Origin: Diatrype stigma
Taxonomy: Eukaryota > Ascomycota > Sordariomycetes > Xylariales > Diatrypaceae
Direction of reading: 5' to 3'
Assembly (NCBI GenBank): GCA_022225965.2
Contig: JAKJXP020000022.1
Location: 62,001-126,000 of the forward strand
Length of the DNA: 64,000 bases
Below, piece after piece: positions 11,544-24,221 of the stretch. The notes below the pieces were generated by a model, which had not been told where the DNA came from, searched no databases, and saw nothing but the letters and a program-made list of their open reading frames with translations. Positions within the stretch are counted from its first letter, which is position 1, and each line of letters opens with the position of its first letter. The position numbers were made by a program, and so were the translations under genes.

Positions 11544-14239
11544 GTAGTTGAGCGATTAAGGGAGAACCCTTTATCTTTTGGGCTCTGGTATTTTGGTATG
11601 AACCGCGGGGGCAACCGACAGTGGTTACGACCTCGAAATGTCGATCTCCACTCCCATACTGCCGTATCCATCCCTCGACCAAATCTAGTCGGGGTCGATC
11701 CATCATCCTTTGCTTTGCTTTGCTCTGGAGGGCGTTCGGAGAGGACGTAGCAGTCAGTGTCCAGTACCTCCGCGCTGTTGAGTGGGTTTGCGATGATAGC
11801 AATATTGGCCATCTTTCTAGAGAGGCCTGCGCATGCGATATTCCAGACAGTCTGCTGCTTCTGGCCATCGAGGAAATCGTCCTATGTGATGCCTTGCAGC
11901 ACTTGGTAGCTCCGAAAGGCAGTGCTCTGAGCTGGAAGATGGGCTTTGGGAGTCATCCAGAGGCATTCGGGTTGACAGTCGGCGTATGTACCATCCAAAG
12001 CATACGGTAGGCACACCTTGTGTCGTGACAAGTCTTGAGCTAAGCGGAGCGCATGCCTCGTTAGTGGTCCTAAAGGCGGTCGTGTCGACTGGAAGCATCA
12101 TCACCTTGTACATAATAGAGCTCACAAAGAGCTATGGTTGATGTTCGCAGTATGCGGTGTCGGTTTCGGAGGTTCAGTTTTCGTGTACATATATAGTGCC
12201 CAGGACCATATGCATAGCGAGTGGAGTTGAGGGGCATTTGGGTTTGATGGGATGCCATAGAGGTAGAAAAGGAAATATGAACCTAATCGCCTCTTATGTT
12301 AGACTGTCTGATTCTCCCGTGTATAATGACTGTGCGCGCTTTAGCTCGCTTGTGCATGTTGTACAAGGAGCTCTGTGGTTTGGCGATCCAATAGAGCCAA
12401 CTTGTCCTTCTGGTCGTGAGAAGTGCTGAGCAGTCGCGATCGACCCACGTTGTGAGCAGAAGCTATGCACAAGTCGCATAGTGAGCATATAGCCATTGTA
12501 TGAGACATGGACGTAATTCCAGGATGGCCGTGCTTGAAAAACAAGGGCAGTCTTCATGCGCCTTCCCGATATCTGGTACAAGCCTTCAAGTTGACGGGTA
12601 GCAGAGAAATGTAAAGCCCCTGACCAAGGTGCTGGTGTCCTCGGGCATGCATCTCTGCAATGCAAATATCGGGCATCGGAAGCCGGCCAGCGAGGCAGCT
12701 ATATATATGAAAGGTGAGAGTGAGATAGTGCGCTGATCGAGGTCATCGTCGAAGGCCGTTGCGATGGGTAGCAAGATTGAGGGGCGGTTGGTGCACCTTG
12801 TTGTTGGCAAGCTGATCTTAGTGCCTCCAAAATACCAAGAGCATTCTTGCATTCTTGCATTCTTTCAGGTTCCTCGGAAAGAAAGCGAAGAAGCGGCCTG
12901 CGATCGGAGTCATCAATAACGTATGCCCTCAGGTAAATCGCCTTGTGCGGCACCGCAGCGCAGCCACCTGATTTCCGCCCAGTCTTGTAAGCAGAAGTGG
13001 GAATAGAGCGTCTAGTTGGCTGCAGAGATTTCAGGGAAGGGAGGTGAGGAAATTTCGCTCTCTTCTCCTGAGGTCATAGTTAGATCCCATAGAGTGAGCC
13101 AGGGACATGCGAGGGATATAGAAGAGGTTGTCGCTGCTTATTAATGGGTGACTTGTCGGCAGCGCATCAGATGAAGCAGGTCAGCATCATCCTGCCCACT
13201 TCGCACTGGAAACCGATACACGCATGTGTGAATAAGGAGGTCGAGCCAGCGATGTCGTTCTTTGGGGACAGCAGAGAGGCAATGCCATAGATATTACAAG
13301 AAGGTTAACAACGTCTTCGAGGGGCCCAAATGGAGGGAAGCATGACATGGCAGCTGATCAGTCGTCGAGGACAAAAAGAGAAAGGATGCTTCCAGTTGGG
13401 GGGGAATATTGCGTGTGTCAACGAGTTTCCGGCGGGATCCACCCACACATTATGTTGTATGTACTATGTAGGAGCCATGTAACCAGCCAGCGGGTGAGAG
13501 GGACCTTTGGGACCCCTGGCATGCCTGACTAGCACCGCCTGCACCACCTGCACCACCTGCACCCTCTAGCTGCACTGAGGCCCGGGGCCGTTCTGGTCGT
13601 CTGGTAGCCGGTCGGCCACTCGGGATCAATTCATTTTCAACCCAAAGCGAACTGCGCTGCTGGCCCATGCAGCTATCGATAAGGGTATCAAGTACCCGCT
13701 GGGTCCTGATGTAGCCCTCTCGGCCACCTGCACCACCTCTGCATATGCGAAAAAGACTTTGTGGGTACGAGCGCGAACGTTTCTAAGTTTCGGTTGGCTA
13801 GCTTAGGTCATATAGCAGCGGAAGTAGCCTCAACAGCCGTATGTAGGCTGTATATCCAGCATAGTACCTCAGTACCTAGTATAGTGCGACCCCGCCATCA
13901 TGACCGCATAGCGAAACATGCAGAGGCGCAACCTCTTTATCAGATAGGTACCTAGAAATGTCAGTTCTTGACCATGAACATAACATGTTAGCTGCCCTCC
14001 CTATCATCGCATTTCACAGAACATATATGTAACTGAGTATCGAATCGACAGCCACACGAATGGTGTTGTCAAGACAATAACCAGATGAGCTTTCCACGTT
14101 GACTCATACAGCAAGCCTCGCCGTCGATCCATCGATCCATGCCCAGATATAGCCAGACCGTACCCCGCCATAGCTACCGTTACCTCCAGATTATATAGGA
14201 TTCTCAACACCCGCGGTGCACACATACGGTACCTATACG
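11544..14239. other. Long intergenic region without a recognised gene
   Basis: 2.7 kb. Several modest frames exist on the minus strand (11817-12125, 12294-12665, 12586-12852, 12699-12953). Their peptides overlap in different frames, contain stops when joined and match no family I know. A short tandem of GCACCACCT units lies near 13532-13560. A degraded or lineage-specific gene on the minus strand cannot be ruled out. Confidence 0.4.
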
Positions 14240-15373
14240 ATGGCGACAGAACCACCACCACCACCACCACGGCCAAGCGCGAAGAAGCCGGCGCCGGGAC
14301 AGCCGCTCCTCGCGCTGGGCTGCGAAGGCAGCGCGAACAAGCTCGGGATCGGCATCATCGCGCACGACCCGGCGACGGGGGCGTCGACGATCCTGGCCAA
14401 CCTGCGGCACACGTTCGTGTCGCCGCCGGGGACGGGGTTCCTGCCGAAGGACACGGCGAAGCACCACCGGGCGCACTTCGCGCGGCTGGCGCGGGCGGCG
14501 CTGGACGCGGCGGGGGTGTCCCCCTCGCAGCTCAGCTGCGTGTGCTACACGCGCGGGCCGGGCATGGGGGCGCCGCTGCAGTCGGTGGCGGTGGCGGCGC
14601 GGACGCTGGCTTTGCTCTGGGGCGGCCTGCCGCTCGTGGGCGTCAACCACTGCGTGGGCCACATCGAGATGGGGCGCGCCATCACGGGCGCCGGCAACCC
14701 CGTCGTGCTGTACGTCAGCGGCGGCAACACCCAGGTCATCGCCTACGCCGAGCGGCGGTACCGCATCTTCGGCGAGACCCTCGACATCGCCGTCGGCAAC
14801 TGCCTCGACCGGTTCGCGCGCGCCCTGGGCATCAGCAACGACCCGGCCCCCGGGTACAACATCGAGCAGCTGGCCAAGAAGGGGGGGCGCACCGGCCGCC
14901 TCATCGACATCCCCTACGCCGTCAAGGGCATGGACTGCAGCTTCAGCGGCATCCTGTCGGCGGCCGAGCTGCTGGCGGCGCAGATGCGCGAGCAGGAGAA
15001 GAAGGACGGAGGGTCGGTGCGGGAGGAGGACAGGATCACGCCGGAGGAGCTGTGCTTCAGCTTGCAGGAGACCGTCTACGCCATGCTGGTCGAGATCACG
15101 GAGCGCGCCATGGCCCACGTCGGCAGCAGCCAGGTGCTGATCGTGGGCGGCGTCGGGTGCAACGAGCGGCTGCAGCAGATGATGGGCGCCATGGCCCGGG
15201 AGCGCGGCGGGAGCGTCTACGCGACCGACGAGCGCTTCTGCATCGACAACGGCATCATGATCGCGCACGCCGGGCTGCTGGCCTACGAGACGGGCTTCCG
15301 GACGCCCTTGGAGGACAGCACGTGTACGCAGAGGTTCAGGACGGATGAAGTCTACGTCAAATGGAGAGATTGA
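14240..15373 (+). CDS. KAE1: tRNA N6-adenosine threonylcarbamoyltransferase (KEOPS/EKC subunit)
   Basis: Intronless, 377 aa. It catalyses transfer of threonylcarbamoyl to A37 of ANN-decoding tRNAs as part of the KEOPS/EKC complex. Seen in order: a Pro-rich start ([19 protein letters not shown]), [17 protein letters not shown] (ASKHA phosphate-1-like motif), [23 protein letters not shown], the metal-binding pair [12 protein letters not shown] (His137 and His141), [14 protein letters not shown] and the C-terminal [16 protein letters not shown] / [11 protein letters not shown]. An ATG eight codons upstream (14216) is in frame. I chose 14240 because family homology begins soon after it and upstream residues look like leader. 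Very high GC leaves the antisense strand open too; those frames are shadows. Confidence 0.95.
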   Translation: MATEPPPPPPRPSAKKPAPGQPLLALGCEGSANKLGIGIIAHDPATGASTILANLRHTFVSPPGTGFLPKDTAKHHRAHFARLARAALDAAGVSPSQLSCVCYTRGPGMGAPLQSVAVAARTLALLWGGLPLVGVNHCVGHIEMGRAITGAGNPVVLYVSGGNTQVIAYAERRYRIFGETLDIAVGNCLDRFARALGISNDPAPGYNIEQLAKKGGRTGRLIDIPYAVKGMDCSFSGILSAAELLAAQMREQEKKDGGSVREEDRITPEELCFSLQETVYAMLVEITERAMAHVGSSQVLIVGGVGCNERLQQMMGAMARERGGSVYATDERFCIDNGIMIAHAGLLAYETGFRTPLEDSTCTQRFRTDEVYVKWRD

Positions 15374-17323
15374 AAAGCTTTTGCTAGAGACTTGATGTGC
15401 GCCTTTACATCCTAGAAATGCTGACACTTATGTGACCCCCCTCCCCCTCCCCAGCCGTCATAATCTCTGAACATGCTTCGGTGGAAAGCAGGAAGTCCGC
15501 TAGCACTCATTTCTCCTGGATATATGCTCTGGAGGTCGTACCGGGCCCATCGTGAACGATTGGTAATACTGGCATGACATTTACGAATCCAATATGCACC
15601 AATGGTTGCAGGGCCTCGCTTTTGAACGTGGAATGCAATGCACCTTGCCACAAATTAAGATATTTAGTAAAGGGGGCCATCTGGAGACTACGCCATGAGC
15701 ATCGTTTACGTGGGGAGCGGGGAAGACGTATTGTGTCCCATACGAATGAGCAGAGTATATCAGAAGAACACATTTGATGGGGTCTGGTATGACGGGCGTC
15801 CCGCAGGGCTTGCCCAGGTTGCCTGCCGCGTTTATGCTAGTACAAAGACTTCGTCGAGAGATTGAGGTCGGCCATTATAACGTCGAGGTATGTGACATGA
15901 TGTAGAGGCGGACAGGCCAAGCACCCATTCTCGTACGTCCGATTTGATCTACCCATAGCCAGTGTTCTCTCAACGATAGCTGCCAGGGAACCACGTAAGG
16001 TGTAGGGGGTTTCGCATGCTTGATGGGTTTGAGTCTGGTGAGAGGCGTTCGGGTCGAGGACTTAGTGGTCCCAAGGGTGCTTCCAGCCCATCAAGGCGGG
16101 TCCTAAAGATCATTGGATTAGGTCTCGATTCGATCAGCGTAGGGGAGCTTGGGGTATGGTTACCGTCTTTCTTCGCCCGGTAAAACAACTGCAGAAATAG
16201 TTAATATTTACACAGCAATGGGAGATTGTGCGGCAATTGACTTACAAAGAACCACATGCTCGCACCTAGAGCGGTACCAGCAAACTTGTAAACCCCAGGC
16301 GCAGGGTTCTTCCAAGTATGAGCACCATGGCCCGCCATCGTGAAGGGATCTGTTGCTGGTTAGTTGATGTCGAAAGCCAGATTTTGATAGCTCGATTGTC
16401 CGGTACGCACTGAGTTTACTGCTGGGGGGAATAGATCAGGTCTGGCGTCGGCGGAGTCGTCGGAGGAGTCGTTCGTACGATGATGCTGTAGTTTGGTTTA
16501 GGTAAGAGCTGACTGGCTGACTGGCCACTGGGGACGTTCAAGGCTGGGAATAGCCGGAGATTTCCCTTTCCTTGACTGTACATAGGTACAGTTATGGTGA
16601 CGCAGTTCAGGCTCCAATAAGCTCGGTCCAAGCCCTTGAAGGCTGCAACCTTGAAGGTTCTGACCTTACCTAAGCCAACACAGTGTCAAATCTCCATTCA
16701 AGAGCATGATGCACTGCACTTCAACGCGCTTTCAAAGTTTCGTCTTACCGTAGGTAGGTACAATCATGGAAGTATGTATGTACATGTTAGCTTATCCAGC
16801 GCCAATCGATGGATTACAAGAGAAACTGTGCAAGCTCATGTGGATGGCTGGGTGTATGAACCTTCCATCATTGTAGAACCCTATCAAACTAGAATCTGAA
16901 AGGTAACGACACTTACCTAACACCAGACGTACCTACCGCTGTAGGTGCTGAGGTGTGATCAACTGACATCAGATGTACCATTCATTGTGATACCATACTT
17001 ACCTACCTACCTACTTACCTACCTCCTACACCTTACACTTTTATTCAATTCTCAACCCAAAGACTTTGTCTTACCTCTCCTCCCATCTCGGTGCTTCCTC
17101 CCTCTTTTGAAATGCAACGAAGCTATAAACAGATTCTGGACTTTGGCGCCCATAGGAGATACTGATATCTCTAACTGCCACAGGCGCCTTCTTATTAGCC
17201 ATCTGCAACTTCCATCCCCCACCATCACCAACACCATCGCCATCGCCATCGCCATCGCCATCGCACGTTTAGACACCTTCGCCGACGCGTCATTCAGCCA
17301 TCCCGCGCTGAACCAGCCCTATC
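15374..17323. other. Intergenic spacer
   Basis: No recognisable gene. It contains a run of TACC/TACT units at about 16995-17030 and a run of five ATCGCC hexamers at about 17238-17266. The latter is in the probable leader of the BUR1 gene. Confidence 0.55.
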
Positions 17324-19340
17324 ATGGCCTCCGATAGTGGCAATGGGGCGCCTTCTCCGCGCTCATTCGCGATGCAGCACCAGCGGCCTAGAGACAGCTT
17401 CGTCGGATGTTCTAGAATCACGGACTACGAACTTCTAGGCAAGCTTGGTGAAGGTACTTTTGGGTATGTTGGCCGTCACCTAGCTTGTCCAGCCTGTTGC
17501 GCCCGGTATTGTCGTACCTCGTCCAGTACTAATGTATCGCGCATGTAGTGAAGTACACAAAGCGAAATCTCGACGTACCGGTTCGCTAGTAGCCTTGAAG
17601 AAAATCATCATGCATAACGAGAAGGATGGAGTCCGTGATCATCCTCGCGCAGTTGTCGCTGCTACCAATGCTACCGATGCTAACCGCATCATCTACAGTT
17701 CCCCATCACGGCCTTGCGAGAGATCAAGCTCCTGAAGCTGTTGTCGCACAGAAATGTCCTGCGCCTGGAAGATATGGCCGTAGAGCACCATAGCAAGATG
17801 AGTGGGTTTTCCATCTTCCGTTGATCCATCCATCAGCTGTCTATCTAACTATCCAAAGCCGACAAGAGAAAGCGACCTATTATGTATATGGTCACTCCCT
17901 ACATGGATCACGATCTATCCGGTCTGCTCGACAACCCTTCCGTACACTTTACCGTACCGCAAATCAAGTGCTACCTGATGCAACTTCTCGAGGGCCTTCG
18001 CTACCTTCACGAGAGTAAAATCCTTCATCGAGACATGAAAGCTGCCAATTTGCTTATAAACAATCGCGGAATCCTTCAGATTGCCGACTTTGGTCTCGCG
18101 AGACACTACGATGGTCCTGTTCCCAAGCCTGGGGCTGGTGGTGGCGAGGGACGAAGAGAATACACAAGCCTGGTCGTGACGAGATGGTACAGGCCACCGG
18201 AGCTACTTCTACACCTTAAGAAATACACCACTGCTATTGACATGTGGGGTGTCGGGTATGTTTGCTGGTCGATTCGGACGCCATATAACTCGCTTTGCTA
18301 ACCCATTGTATAGTTGTGTCTTTGGCGAGATGCTAGTCGGAAAGCCCATCTTAGCCGGTGAAAGCGACGAGCATCAGCTGCATATCATCTTCGACCTCGT
18401 TGGTTCGCCTACCGAGGCGACCATGCCGGGGTGGAAGCAGCTGCCTGGTGGCGAGGGTATGACCCCGAAACCTAGACCTCCGGCCCTCCCGCAACGGTTC
18501 CGTGAGCACGGCACAAGCGCAATTTCACTCCTCAAGGAGCTTCTTACGCTCGACTGGCGGAAACGAATCAATGCGATTGACGCGCTGGAGCACCCTTACT
18601 TCAAGTCACATCCCTACCCAGCAAAACCCGAAGATATCCCGCGTTTCGAGGACAGCCACGAACTGGATCGTAGGAAATTCCATGATCGAAAGGCTGCCCT
18701 CCCACCTGCCCCTAAGGGGGGCACTGTGGGCGTCGGTGCCTTCGAAGGGCCGAACGCATCATTTGGTAGCGGCGATGGGTATGGCAACAGGATGAACGGT
18801 GGCAGGTACCCACCCCACCATGGTGGCCATCGGAATGGGGAGGATGGACGTCGGCCTGCTTGGGTGAGGGACCAGCCGCGCCATGAGCATAGACTGCCTC
18901 CGCGGCCGCCGCCTCCTGAACATCCTCCCAATGGCTGGGATGGCCCCATGGACTATCGGGAGCGAGAGCGGCCTCCTAGGAACCGCGGAGGAGGCGGCGG
19001 GGCTAATCGCCCGGATGTCGATACGTACATTCCTAGCTATCGGGGAGGACGTGACGATCGGCCACCGAGGGATGATCGCCTTCCGCCTCCGCCTCGCGAT
19101 GATCGGTTGCCGCTCCGGGACGACCGGCCACCCCCACCCCGGGACGATCGGCTACTACCACCCCGAGATGATCGGCTACAACCTCGGGATGATCGTCGAA
19201 GATGGGAGGAGCGTGACGATAGAAGATACGACTGGGATCGCCGAGAGAGGGACTATGACGATCGCAGCCGCACGAGCAAAACACGCAGTCGAAGCCGCTC
19301 GCCCCTGAGAGATAGAGAACGTGAACTGTATCGTAGATAG
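17324..19340 (+). CDS. BUR1: Serine/threonine kinase BUR1 (CDK9-type)
   Basis: Five exons, 17324-17463, 17549-17630, 17699-17801, 17859-18255 and 18314-19340, give 582 aa. It is a cyclin-dependent kinase that phosphorylates the Pol II CTD/Spt5 linker in elongation. Motifs: [13 protein letters not shown] (P-loop, residue about 36-48), [20 protein letters not shown] (PITALRE helix typical of CDK9/BUR1), [10 protein letters not shown] (catalytic loop, about 164), [23 protein letters not shown] (T-loop) and the C-lobe [14 protein letters not shown]. The tail from about residue 390 is long and low in complexity, with repeated [12 protein letters not shown] units and a closing RS-rich segment ([18 protein letters not shown]). 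Exon 2 ends at a weak GTCCGT donor, but the frame and PITALRE continuity support it. Confidence 0.93.
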
Positions 19341-19794
19341 GATAGCGTTACAGGTCGGTGGATGGGCGAAGATCGATGGATGGGCGAAAGTCGGTGGATG
19401 AGCAATTATGGCTGGTACTGGTAAGTGCGATGTCATATTGAGATGAAGGGATGCTCAGTTTTCAGGGCAGGAGATGTGGCCATGATGCATGCGGAGTTCT
19501 TGCTGGCCAGGCCCAGATTACTATGAACAGCATGGCTGCGCTAATTGTTTCGCCGGATTTATGACATTCAACGGGGGGTCGATGACACACGGCAGGGCGT
19601 TTTGAGCTGACTTTGACATTTTGAGGTCACGGATTTTATCATGGCTCATCGCCCCCTGTGCAAGTACGTATAAGAACAGAACGGGTGCAACCCCCTAATT
19701 TGGATCTGGCTCTTGACAGCGTCCACTGCATGTATTTCTACAATTTCGTAATGGCCATAGCCCAAGCGGAAAGATGTAACATATATCTTTGCAA
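19341..19794. other. Intergenic region between convergent genes
   Basis: Short spacer between convergent 3' ends. It contains a GATGGGCGAA(A/G) near-tandem just after the BUR1 stop (about 19360-19400). No gene. Confidence 0.5.
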
Positions 19795-20825
19795 TCATAA
19801 TGAACCGCTCTCGCTGCTCTCCTCGTGAATCGTCTGTGCAAGCAACCCCCTACGTCTGCGCCTAGGTTTCTCCGCTGCTCGCAGCGAATTCCACCGGCTG
19901 TCAAATAGCTCGCTATAATCGAGCGCTGGCTCCCCTTTGATGCTACTGCTGCTCTTGTTTGGCCGGCGTGAGCTCAAGCTGGACAGCGTACCGGACGTAC
20001 TAGTGGTGGTTCCGTCCCCTGACCAAAACCCGCGTTCCAGGCGACCACCACCACTACCACCACCACTACCCCCTTGCACTCCGTCGTCCTCAGACCCCTC
20101 TGCGGACGACGATGTGCGCAATCGATGTCGACGACCGCGGCGCCCCTTCTCTTCTTCCGAGTAGCCGTCAACGCCGAGAAGCACAAATATGAAATTCGAC
20201 GTCCCATGGAGCGCGCAGCCGGCCACTATGCCGATGACAGCTCCGCAAGCGAGCTATGTTTGTTGGAGTCTGCTGTTAGTTAGGTGTTCACTTACTCACC
20301 CCCCTCAATCCCTCCGCTGGCTCGCCCCGTTGCTCTGATCCAAATAGATGGGGGTAGGGAGATAGTCTTACGTACAAAGATGTAGAGGTACTGTTCTCAT
20401 AATCAATATACACTCGGTCAATGTCAAAATCAGCCAGCCGTAAAATATATATATGATAATAAAAATGAACCTGTAAATTGCCCCTTTTCCCTGTAACATG
20501 CATGCATGACGTGTAATTTCCACGGCACAGGCAGAGACAGAACAGCCAACCTGGAACCTAAGTATCTACCTAGGTAGTTTCCACGCACCTTGAACCTCGC
20601 GACGAATTCGACGAGGAGGCCCGCCGCGCTCGCGACGGCGCCGAAGACGTAGCCGACGGGCGACAGCAGGAACAGGACGAGCCGGAAGGCGTAGTACAGC
20701 GGGTAGCGCAGCGGGACGGTGGCGAGGTACCCGGCGCGCAGAAGCCACCCCAGGGCCCAGAGGACGGCCGAGCTCGCGGTCCGGAGGTGCGCCAGCCAAG
20801 CTGCCGCTGTCGCCGCCACCGGCAT
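19795..20825 (-). CDS. Fungal integral membrane protein of unknown function, 236 aa
   Basis: Three exons on the minus strand: 20589-20825, a 15-nt microexon 20376-20390, and 19795-20253. The first exon has hydrophobic spans (AVLWALGWLLRAGYLATVPL; LVLFLLSPVGYVFGAVASAA) and ends at FVARFK. The microexon encodes Tyr-Leu-Tyr-Ile-Phe between a CAG acceptor and a GTACGT donor. The third exon opens with another span (LACGAVIGIVAGCALHG) followed by TSNFIFVLLGVD. The C-terminal half is Ser-, Gly- and Arg-rich and ends in a basic block then an acidic tail (KPRRRRRGLLAQTIHEESSE). The join reads smoothly through all exons. I recall similar proteins in Sordariomycetes but know no function. Likely endomembrane; topology not determined. 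Confidence 0.75.
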
Positions 20826-22584
20826 CCTTGCGGTGGGTAGGTGCCGTGGTGTGGTTAGGTAACTAACTATGTACGTATTGTGGCCAATGGCCAACGACTT
20901 GAAAACTCTGCGAATAACTACCTAGAGCTTCTGACGGTTGTTTTTAGCCGTTGCATCGCATCGTCTGGTCGTTTGGTGGAGTAGGTAGGTAAGTAGGTAC
21001 TGTAGACCTTATGGCGCGACGGAGACACTCAGGGACGCGTGCTTGATAGACAGGGGTGAGCTGAATCGATCTTATCGATACTTCATACTTTTTCCCGCCG
21101 TCAGTTGCAAGATATGAGGTAATCATCCATTCAATGTCCCCAGGGAGCTGGAGGTCCACGGTCGGGGGTCCAACAGTGGATCGACCTGCCTGCCCTGCCA
21201 GCCCGGCACCTGTACGGCATCGCTCAATCGCGGTGGTTATAATAGTCCGCTCCGGTGGGGTAGCTCAAGGTCCCCTGGCTCTCCGAGGCCAACCGTGTCT
21301 GACTGCGGGTGAAAGGTATGATCGGCATCTAATACTAGGTACTTTACTTCATGTGCCCTTATGCTACGAGCTGGACTACGTGCCGGATGCAGGTGAATTG
21401 CCGTAAAGATGAAGTATCTGCAGATTTCAGTCATTAGATTGGTTTGTTAATATACCTGTGAATGCCATGCCGTCAGTATACTCTATATGGCCCACATCCA
21501 AAGTAGCTACATACTCAATATACTACAATGAAACTAAGTACAGGTGTTGGAGAGCTGCCCCGCGAATGCGTACCAGAAGAAGTCGCTCCAGTTGCCACCA
21601 TCTTATTAGGTATACTACGTATAGTGCCGCCGTTCATCAGCAGCAGTGGAGCATTGGAGAGTTCTATCTGAGGTTTGTTTGGTTGGTTTTACTACGTACA
21701 TGGGTAGCTCGATTCAAGGTTGGTAAATAATCTGCAGTTGGGACAAGTGAAAGACGAAGAGCGAGGTCGAGGGACACTTCATACTACCTGCATATGTCTG
21801 AGTCTAAGTCCATGTAGGTATTGTACGGACTACGCTTCCAAACCCCAACTGTACTATAGTATCACTGCTACCAACTAACCTACCATACTGCTACATACTT
21901 AATTGCTACTACTTTGCTACTACTACTTTGCTGCCACTACTCTACTACTCTCACTCACACTCACACTCGCACTCACACTTGCACTCACACCCGCACTCAC
22001 ACAGTCTCTCTCTCACTCACACTTACTGCACATTACAACTAAGCATTACGTCCCTTTATCTATTCTCTCCGTTCCCAATTACCTAAAATACTCCGAACAT
22101 TTAGGCTCATACAGGTCTCCGACTTTATCGAACCCGAACCCCCCATCCCTCACGTCCAATCACAAGGTAGATAATCTCACATTGCGCGTTTCCGCCCTTT
22201 CGTCATTTCTCGTCTAAGCTAAGGCCAGTTTAGCTGTCTGGGTTCAAGGTTGTGTGTCATAATCGCCGAGCTTCTGCGCGTGGGAAAATTAGGTCCCATG
22301 ACCAAACATATGCGACGATCCCACTCGACGGCCTCATAACGCACTCCCTCTCGATCGCTTACAACTGCGCCCGACAGGTGCAACGGCACGGGAACGGCTG
22401 ACCGCTTCCCTTTGTGGCCCCCGTTCCTGGACTGCCCTCGATTCCATTGGATTCCCTTCCGTCCGTTCTATCAGGGGTCGTCCCAATCAACGGGTACTCC
22501 CTTTTCCCCCTTCCCTTCCTCCCACCCCCTCCCCCACGCGCCCGGCCCTCGTTGTCGTGACTGCCCCTTCGCTAGTCATCCACC
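20826..22584. other. Intergenic spacer between divergent genes
   Basis: Divergent promoter region of the membrane protein and the SNF1 beta subunit. TAGGTA-type repeats occur at about 20983-21000 and a degenerate (ACTCAC)n tract at about 21950-22020. No gene recognised. Confidence 0.5.
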
Positions 22585-24221
22585 ATGGGCAACAGCCCCT
22601 CGACCTCGAAAGCAAACACCCCCACCACGTCCACCTCGGCGTCTGCCTCCGCCTCCGCCTCAGCCTCCGCCTCTGCCTCGACCCACGACTCCCCGCGGGC
22701 CTCCAAGAGAGAGCCGAAGAACCTCATACCCATACAACACCAGCAAAGGTCAGCGGCCTCACCCGAAGCTTCCGTCGTTCAGGCCCAGGGCTCCACCATA
22801 TCCAATCGGAACGCCCAGTCGCGCCCGCTTTCTACGCTCCATCCATCCTCGCCGTCCGCCAGCTCGACGCCGCCCAGGACAGCCGACCACCGAAGCCGAC
22901 CAAGCGAGCCCAAAAATGAAGAGCCCACCAAGCCCGTAGCCGTGCCCATCGCCCAGCACGACGCTCCCGCTAGTTACGATTCGCAGTACGAAGAGAGCGG
23001 CCTGACGTCGGGCCTGGGTTCGAGCAGCATCCAAGATATGTCGTACCAGATGTCTCGCCCGCCACGGCTACCGCTGCCCATCGAGGAGGAGATACACACG
23101 CCTGGCTCCCCCATACTTAGCGCGAATGACCCCGATGGAACGATTGTTGATATCACCGCCTTGGAGGAGCAGAGCGGTCTTCCCCGTCGGGCGTCTGGCT
23201 TGAGTAATGCCACGGACGAGGATGATTCCGAGGAGCTGCGCGTCGACAAGACCCGGCCGACGGTGCCAACTCGCATTCAGTGGCGACACGGCGGTCAGAA
23301 GGTTTATGTCACAGGAACGCCCTTTCAATGGAGCCGGAAACAGAGGCTCGTTCCAGCGTAAGTTCTCACCATCACTGGTCTATTCACCGTGTAAAATGCA
23401 GTCCCAGAAGTCTGGTGCCTGCTGATTGGATTTAGGCAGTATTCCCCATGGAGGTTCTTAGGCGAGCGAATGATACCCCGCCTCCATAGCTAGCTGTGAC
23501 TGCGGCTACTAACTTGACCTCTTGGTACAGCAAGGACCGTGAAGACATCTTAGAAACTACCATCCCAGTGTTCCCAGGAACCCATCATATCAAGTTTCTG
23601 GTTGATGGGAGCATGCAAACATCACCTGACTTGCCTACAACAGTCGACTTTGGCAACAACTTAGTCAACTATATCGAGGTGAGCGGCGAGGATTCGACCG
23701 CACCCGCTGTAGGCTCTCTAGCTGCGATTCCAAAGTCGAATAAGGAAGCCCAGGCTCTTCCATCGCGGCAGGCTTCCTTCGATGAAGAGGGAGAGAAGGT
23801 CCCGCAGAAGAAGGTCATCGTCCCCTCAGAGGTCTTCTCCAGCAAGCTCCCCCAGTACCTAACCGACTTCGACCAACCCGAGGATTCCCAGCAGTACAAG
23901 CTCTCGGCGCAAGCTCTGGAGAAACTCCCCCAACCACCAAGCCTGCCGGGGTTCCTCAGCAAGCCCATCCTGAACAACATGACGCTCATCAAGGATGACA
24001 ACAGCGTGCTGAACATGCCGAACCACACGGTGCTGAACCACCTCGGCACCAGCAGTATCAAGAATAACGTCCTCGCCGTCTCGGCTACGACGCGCTATAG
24101 GAACAAGGTGAGACTGAGCGCACGGGCTTGGGTCGTATGTGTACGGCAAACCTGGGATGGCAAGCTAACCAATGAGCAGTACGTTACTACGATCATCTAT
24201 AAGCCCACGGCTGCGGACTAG
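22585..24221 (+). CDS. SNF1/AMPK kinase complex beta subunit (Gal83/Sip2-type)
   Basis: Three exons, 22585-23357, 23531-24107 and 24180-24221, encode 463 aa. It is the scaffold and targeting subunit of the SNF1 kinase. The start MGNSPSTSKAN is an N-myristoylation signal, followed by a (Ser-Ala)n run (residues about 18-32) and a disordered region. The glycogen-binding CBM48 domain begins RIQWRHGGQKVYVTG (about 230) and continues across intron 1 into PGTHHIKFLVDG and NNLVNYIEV. The C-terminal association domain is VFSSKLPQYLTDFDQPE ... PPSLPGFLSKPILN ... MPNHTVLNHLGTSSIKNNVLAVS ... ending YVTTIIYKPTAAD in the short last exon. Both introns keep frame. Within CBM48 the usual TFxxWxxK reads TPFQWSRKQ. 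Fungal beta subunits carry several names, so no symbol is given. Confidence 0.93.

Noticed and set aside
14216..14239. Upstream KAE1 ATG
   Set aside because: It adds eight leader-like residues; the ATG at 14240 fits the family length better.
14204..15427. 407-codon antisense frame over KAE1
   Set aside because: Shadow of the GC-rich KAE1 gene; composition is Arg/Ala/Val repetitive.
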